Assembly: GCA_035041965.1 (NCBI GenBank)
Contig: JAPYMA010001045.1
Span: 54,878-118,877, forward strand
Direction of reading: 5' to 3'
DNA: 64,000 nt
Origin: Anisakis pegreffii
Taxonomy: Eukaryota > Nematoda > Chromadorea > Rhabditida > Anisakidae
Part shown: positions 57,972 to 64,000 of the stretch, piece after piece
How positions within the stretch are numbered: the stretch's first letter is position 1
Layout of the letters: every line of letters starts with the position of its first letter
The notes under the pieces: generated by a model
Seen by the model: only the letters and a program-made list of their open reading frames with translations
Database searches by the model: none
What the model was told of the DNA's origin: nothing
Position numbers and translations under genes: made by a program

Positions 57972-59046
57972 CTGAAAGATTCTTCCATTCAGTATGTTAT
58001 TTACATGCAGCAACATTCTTCTAATTGTAACCAAGTCAAGCACCTCATTCTCAAAACATAAAATCTAAATTCCAAGAATTTGAAATATAACCCAAATAAA
58101 GTAATTGATACCTTTAATTCAAATCTTAAAGGTAAAAGATTCCCACAAGCAAATGCTAATCGACAACAAAATGTTATGAGAAAGTACATTCAATGAATTT
58201 CAGGATGGATGCGAGTCGCAAGTATTTAAGGATGGAAGGCTAAAGATCGGGGATCCGGACTCGTGTTGGAAGGTACATTGTTCCTGACCTGTTCATATAG
58301 TTGAGCTTTTCAGTAAAGGTGACTTTATCGAAGAGCTCAACTTTATGAACAGGTCAAGCATATTGTAATCCTATGCTTTTCGACTTTTCGTGCTCGTCTA
58401 ATCGTGAGCGAAAGCTGATGACTGGGCAAAGATAACATTTTGAGGGTGGTGATACATTGAGACGATGCAATTGTTTGCACATTGATGGATCACAGATGAG
58501 AGAGGATCATGGAAAAAAATGAGTGATCTCGCATGTGAGGATGGCGAGCTGAAGAGATATTGCAATGCATTGTTTCTTTAGTGTATCATTATGTTCGTCA
58601 GAATGACTTTGTTGGAAAGAATTCTAACGTAATTTTTGAAATGAGTTTGAAACGTGTTTAAAAGGCATTCACATTCATCAGTCAACACACCTCAATTAAC
58701 GCATTCCCTGATTCTTCTTCTTATCTCTTCTTGCCACTTCATTTCTTTCTTTATCTCTCATTAATTTTCCTTTTCCTTCTCAAGTTCTTTGATTATGGAA
58801 TCGATAGATAGAAGTGAAATTGTGAGATCCGTTGATTTTTGCGTTGACGTAAAATTGGAATTGTTACCCAAAATTAGGTGATGACCCAAAAGTGATGTAC
58901 GGCTAGATAAATGGGTGATAGGTACATACCCTTCAATATATCTGCTTCATCAATATAATCAGCCACACTTGTGCATTTTATTCATTCTGAAAGTGTTTTC
59001 TTTTTGTTATCATCATTCGTTCATCGCTGATATTTTTACTTTCTCA
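57972..59046. other. Region between the terminal exon and the PAN gene; hairpin only
   Basis: Upstream exons of the minus-strand gene ending at 57822 should lie here, but none is convincing. The clearest structure is the hairpin at 58286-58355. The last 100 bases may be the promoter of the PAN-domain gene. Confidence 0.35.
58286..58355. repeat. Hairpin with about 22-bp arms
   Basis: GACCTGTTCATATAGTTGAG at 58286 pairs with CTCAACTTTATGAACAGGTC ending at 58355, with one mismatch near the middle and a loop of about 25 bases. Confidence 0.85.
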
Positions 59047-62000
59047 ATGAAAGAATTAGCATTCAAATTTGTCGTAACATGTATATTATTACCGGTTATT
59101 ATTATTGCCAAACAACATGCTAAAAGCACTCAGTCCACTACATCTGCTTCTAGTCCAGGTGAGTCAACCAATTCTTGTACTTGATCGCTAGAATCGGCAA
59201 AGAATGAATGAATAAAAAAATGCTAGTTTTGAGTTATAGTATGCTGCTCTTCCTCAGTCCCATGAACAGTTTGTCGGTGTCATTGAAATGAAATTTATAT
59301 AATAAGAATTTTCTCAGTTCTTATAGCGAATATTAACTTCTCTCGACGAGTTACTGTTCCTTAACATTATGCACTCGAACTTTCAATAGATAATGCTAAA
59401 ATAATCTCCTTCTGCAGATACCTCTCCGTTTCCTGGAATGTTTTTAAATTTATTGCTCGATCATTTGCCAACCTCACACATGGAATATCAGTTCTACCAG
59501 ACTTTATCCAATTTTGCATCACCCATATCCTTCAAAATTAAAGCAATTCTTTCTTGTGTTGAGATCAGCCACCATAATAGCAACACTCATGATACTAGCA
59601 TTCAACCAGATATATCTGCCTCACCCTCCGTTTAGAAAGCAACAGTCGAAAGCACACACATGTAAATATTATCTATGATTCACTACCACATGTTGTTAAA
59701 GGCAGTTGAACTACTCGAAAGGCTCACTCTTGAAACATTTTACTAAAGAGCCATGCATTTGTCCAATACCTATATCAGTACGTTGTATCGGTTCCAGTTT
59801 TCGAACTCGAATAAATGCAAATTTCAGCAATTTGTGAGAATCGAGTTAGTGCATTCTTCGTAAGTGACAATACGCAACCTGTCTCAAGTAATTCGTTAGC
59901 ATACGATGATGTCGCTGAAGAGGACTGCATCAAAATGTGCAGTGATAATCGGGTATGAATTCAATTTCAATAAGCATCACTTTCTGGGTACTATCATAAA
60001 AGTGATGCTGCAATCGTTCATGATCTTGTTGCATTACAATTCTTTCAAAAACGATAGCGATTAACCTGTCCTTCAATTGCATCTAAATCAGAGCGCAAAG
60101 CGAAGCGAAGAAAACCGTCGTTGTCTTGCGTCTTTATCAATCCTACCTTCATTGATCATTGAAAATAACCAACATGAAGCTTTTTTCAACGTCAAACCTA
60201 CAATACACCACTTCTCAAATTGTACAACATTCAGTTTTCAAATTTCGACATTCAGTTTTTTCAAATTCAAATTTCTTTCAGATTCATTTCAAAAGCTTAC
60301 ACATATCAAGATTGTTATAGGCTGATTTTATTTCATCTCATCTGTCTAGCTCGCATTTCGTATCCTTTCCATTCATAAGATGTGATTTTAATTTCTTCAG
60401 TAGCTTGTGTGTTTGTTATTTCCGAATCCTGAGTGCATTTTATTTGTATTCATTTTATGAATATTTCTGCTCAAAAGTTCATTCGAAACGTTGAAATGGT
60501 TGGAGTGATCTTCAAAGTGAGAAACTATTGAGCTCTGTTTTAGGACAGTAAAGGACGAGCGATTCTTTGCGCATCGTTTTCGTACGATCATTCATCATCT
60601 GTCTGCAAAATCTATCGTTCAAAAAGTTTCCCTGACGGTGAACTGGAAACAGAGCCGGCTATTGGCAAAAAATACTTTGAAAAGTTTTGTATTGATGGTA
60701 AGTGAAACGGTTGGTGTTCACTCGTATCATATATTGCTCGCAGTAGTTGATACACCGTCCGAATTAAAATGACTTTCTTAACTGAATATCAATATCATCA
60801 ACGAGTTCATTCAGTCCTGTTTTTTCCATTGTTTTCCCATTTCCTCTACACCAAAAAATCGTGAAATTTTGAAACATTAACGAATGACTCAAAGTGAGAA
60901 GCTAGTTCGAATGTGCTGTCTTATGATTGGTAATAGATGATATCGATAGTTGTGATTGTTTGTACACATCGTCGATGAACGATATAAGCCAGGAATTCAA
61001 AAGAGTAATTAATTTAGAAATGAAATTTATCTTGACTGGTTCCGTTTGGTTCTCATTTGATGCTGAAACATCGACCAGCAAACGATGACTTTATATAATT
61101 TGACAGGATCATACTTGTGGTATTTGAGCAGTGTATTTCTGGGTCAGTTTGTTTAAAAATTACATAATGTCGATAAATGACAACAGCGAACATCAATTAT
61201 CATCCACTACTACCAGTGACCTCCTGTGATGCATGATGATAAAAATGCAAAGAAAAGACTAAATTTTTCCAGTGATCATTCAAAAATGACAGCACAGTGA
61301 ACCGGATCTCTCTGTATAGACCCCCAGTGAATATTTCTCTTCGTGTATTAAAATTAGCGAAATAACATTTTATTTCCAAGAAATATCTAGAATCAGTCTC
61401 ATCATATGATTTACTGATAAGTAAGTTTCATTACTACTGTTAATAATTTGAAAATGGGATTGACATGATCAAATATGTGTCATGATCAGCGGACCGATGA
61501 TTCCCATAAGTTTTAACAAGCTTATTGCTTGGTGAGGCACTTTGTATTGTCATAGTGAATTGAAAAAAATCATAATGAGTGATCACTTAAAAATGATTTC
61601 CTCATACAAGGAATTCGTTTGAAGTAATGGGTAAACTGTGAATTTTTGTAGACTCTTTAATATAGATATCCTTTCAGCATTTTCTATCAGAAACACCGAG
61701 ATTTTAATTTTAACAAGAGATTCTATTCCAGTTAACAACTCGCTCCATGATACACTTTCCAATAAATCGATGACATAAGATATGTTTTTTACAAAAAAAC
61801 TTTATATTTTATTAAATTAGGAAAAAAACTTTATTAATTGACAATTAAAATACTTCATCACTAAGTAAAAACTTTATCACCATTAAGGCTCAAAACAAGT
61901 GAACTATTTTGAATTCTGGAAGTTAAATTCCTGTGTGAATTAAGATCTGGAACCCTCTAAGAAACTGATGGAGACTTTATTCACGAAAAATTGATTAAGG

Positions 62001-63059
62001 TTCTGTTCAGATCTTGTTCCCGACGAATACTTATTTGAACAATATTTTATGTCATCGTTAAATATCGACGCAACATGGAAGCTAACTGAAGTTCACAGTG
62101 TCTGCATACTTAGCCATGATCTAACTCCATCTTACTCGTTCCGATATTCCACGATAAAATGCGCACATCGAAGTGCAGAATGCAAAGCTCAAACGCTGTG
62201 CAAATGCATTCAGGCTGATTTTAGCATCACTTTATTGAAATAAGACTTAGGCTTGGCCTCGAGCCTCTTATAGGCTTAGGCCTAAGCCAGGAATAACCCA
62301 TAAATTACACTCAGACTTGCATGGGAATGAAATTCATCAGAAGCTCTCCGCTAAAGTTCACCTCACGATTTTCTTCTCTTACTGCACGCTTTGTCGTGGA
62401 ACATCCAAGCACCTTCATTTGATTGCATTGGAAACTGCTTGATTGAACTAAGTGGTAATTACCGAATATAAACAGTTAATTCCTATCTGACCCTCATAAA
62501 CGTCTTGAAAACCATCCTTGAATCCTGTTGGAGCCCATGCATCCCTTTTGCATTTTTAATCAAAACCAAAAATTATTTTAGAAGATCTACCAGTGGAATG
62601 TGTGATGCGCACTTTCTAAGAGCCGACCAATCCGTTATTATTGGATACGACGAAGAATGTCTCAATTGTCGAAAGCTTACAAGAATGCGTAGCGCAATGC
62701 TTGAGAGAACATTTCACGTGCAAGGTGACAATCCTACACTAAACTGAAAATATTACTTTTTTTAAATGTCGAGTTGTTCTCGCAGATCTTTTGAGTTAAT
62801 TTCAAACGTTTCATGGCTAGAACTGCCGATAAAAATGAGAGTTTCGAATGCGATGAGACGAGAGACGATGCAAAACTGACTTCATTTCAGTCAGCAATGT
62901 ACTTCTATGAAGAAGGAGAATGCATAACAAACACTGAATCCGCATTTACTAAACCATCATCATTTGCTCTTGAGGAAAGTGACAAAGTGATTTATTTTCA
63001 AAACGGATGTAATTTCGTACTTGAAATGCAAAAATTATTCGATAGAACATCTGGAAGCG
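59047..63059 (+). CDS. Secreted PAN/Apple-domain protein, partial exon model
   Basis: Likely an apical extracellular-matrix protein. Exon 1 (59047-59158) encodes a signal peptide (MKELAFKFVVTCILLPVIII) and a Ser/Thr-rich stretch. It joins in phase to 59828-59952 (AICENRVSAFF … EEDCIKMCSDNR), then 60544-60697 (AILCASFSYDHSSSVCKIYR … YFEKFCI); together these form one PAN domain with the usual cysteine pattern. A second PAN domain is split over 62582-62724 (CDAHFLRADQSVIIGYDEEC) and an exon ending at 63059 (SAMYFYEEGECITNTESA … VIYFQNGC). The join between these two, and any exon between 60697 and 62582, is unresolved. A possible last exon follows the acceptor at about 63341. A further open piece at 59418-59637 might be an alternative exon. 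Resemblance is to nematode PAN proteins of the cuticle or lumen; a ZP domain was not seen. Confidence 0.75.
62244..62293. repeat. Short TTAGGC-like patch
   Basis: GACTTAGGCTTGGCCTCGAG and TATAGGCTTAGGCCTAAGCC form a small palindromic block of telomere-like hexamers, in an intron of the PAN gene. Confidence 0.6.
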
Positions 63060-64000
63060 GTATGTTAATTCAAATTGCTGTTTCATAAGGTTGATGTACG
63101 AAGTAGCTTCAGTAGCGGTGGTTGTCGTTATTTAATAGCAGCTTTAGCAGTCTTCACCTGTACAATTGAATATTCATAAGAGTGGCTTATTGGCAGCATA
63201 CTATTAATGAAAATACTTCTTTCCTAGATACGTGACGGTTACTGTGCAGGTAACTATGCTGTCAGTAATTTTGGCTGAACGCGTTCGTGTTTTATTGAGA
63301 ATTTCAGGATGCAATTTTTAATCTCAAAATTGTATGATTACAGACAGGCAGCGGAATATCGAAGCTGAATGAAAAAATCCCCGACGAAATAATGACACAA
63401 CATGGAAACTACAACAACTGACTGATCGAATGATTTCAACACCTGGTGAGCAAAACAAGAAATGCTGACGATTTGATAACGAACCTCGAAATGGTGAGTG
63501 TTGCAGAAAAGATAAGAACAAAAGCGTTCACGAAGATATTCAGATTTTATTGGAGAAAGTAAGAGCAAACTGGAAAGTCATTAAGGGAATATAAAACTAG
63601 GTATTACAATTGAGAGAAATGGAAAAGGGAATGTGAAAGACAAAAGAAAAATCAAAGTTTAAGAAAATGAAGAGAACACGAGAGGAGGGAGATCAATTTT
63701 CCTGCTCAGAGGTGACTACCTCACAACGAAAGACAAAACCAGCGAGTGTATTCCTTCTAGAAACAAAGAAGAAAGATCATTCAGGGAAGAGCATGATAAC
63801 ATTTGAAAAAGCATAAAGTTAGTTTTATGGGTGCAAATGATGGGAAAAAGTATGGAGGAGAATGAAGAGGAGTAGAAGAAGAAGACATCAAGTGATAATG
63901 AAGATAAAAGAAAAGATTAACCAACTAATTTGAACAAAAATCCTGACAAAAGAAAGTGACATAGAACAAAGTTGCACAAGAAGAAAAATTATCAAAAATT
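63060..64000. other. 3' region of the PAN gene and A-rich flank
   Basis: A candidate terminal exon follows GATTACAG at about 63341 and reaches a TGA about 30 bases later. From 63480 on the plus strand is very A/G-rich, with no exon seen on either strand. Confidence 0.35.

Overview
This window is nuclear DNA of a nematode. Genes are split into many small exons with TTTCAG-type acceptors. Several genes have a splice acceptor 1 to 24 bases before the ATG, as expected for spliced-leader trans-splicing. There is a cuticle collagen with nematode-type cysteine knots, and degenerate interstitial copies of the nematode telomere hexamer TTAGGC. Composition is AT-rich, introns are long, and intergenic DNA is full of repeats, which fits a parasitic (for example clade III) nematode better than Caenorhabditis. 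The species cannot be fixed from the sequence alone.

Layout. 402-8517 (+): 3' part of an ATP8B-class P4-ATPase phospholipid flippase (TAT-2-like); its 5' half lies outside the window. 11746-12720: a non-autonomous hAT transposon with perfect 8-bp target-site duplications, ending 52 bp before the start codon of a cuticle collagen (12773-15713, +). A second, older inverted copy sits in a flippase intron (7219-8040). 17120-27519 (-): a complete synaptojanin (unc-26) of about 23 exons, with an 18-nt microexon and an intron that is almost entirely a perfect 30-bp x 35 tandem array. 28180-30010: repeats (telomere-like hexamers, a foldback, pentamer and ATT tracts). 30087-30716: a broken intronless gene resembling an orphan protein family known mainly from arthropod repeats. 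30717-42624: about 12 kb with almost no coding signal. 42625-45104 (-): a four-exon reconstruction of an undescribed small membrane protein with a PPxY tail. 48504-54524 (-): a complete sphingosine-1-phosphate lyase of 13 exons. 54850-55840: two palindromic GC-rich elements with poly-G arms. 57822-57971 (-): last exon of an unrecognised gene. 59047-63059 (+): a secreted PAN/Apple-domain protein, probably extracellular matrix.

Function. Three of the long genes act on membrane lipids: a flippase, a phosphoinositide phosphatase and the enzyme that ends sphingolipid breakdown. Two others are cuticle or extracellular-matrix proteins. Nothing in the spacing or orientation suggests an operon, so I treat the lipid theme as chance. 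The least described items are the PPxY membrane protein, the poly-G palindromic elements with telomere-like interiors, the perfect 30-bp intronic array, and the arthropod-like pseudogene. Exon boundaries were deduced by hand from splice signals, phase and family motifs; uncertain joins are marked.
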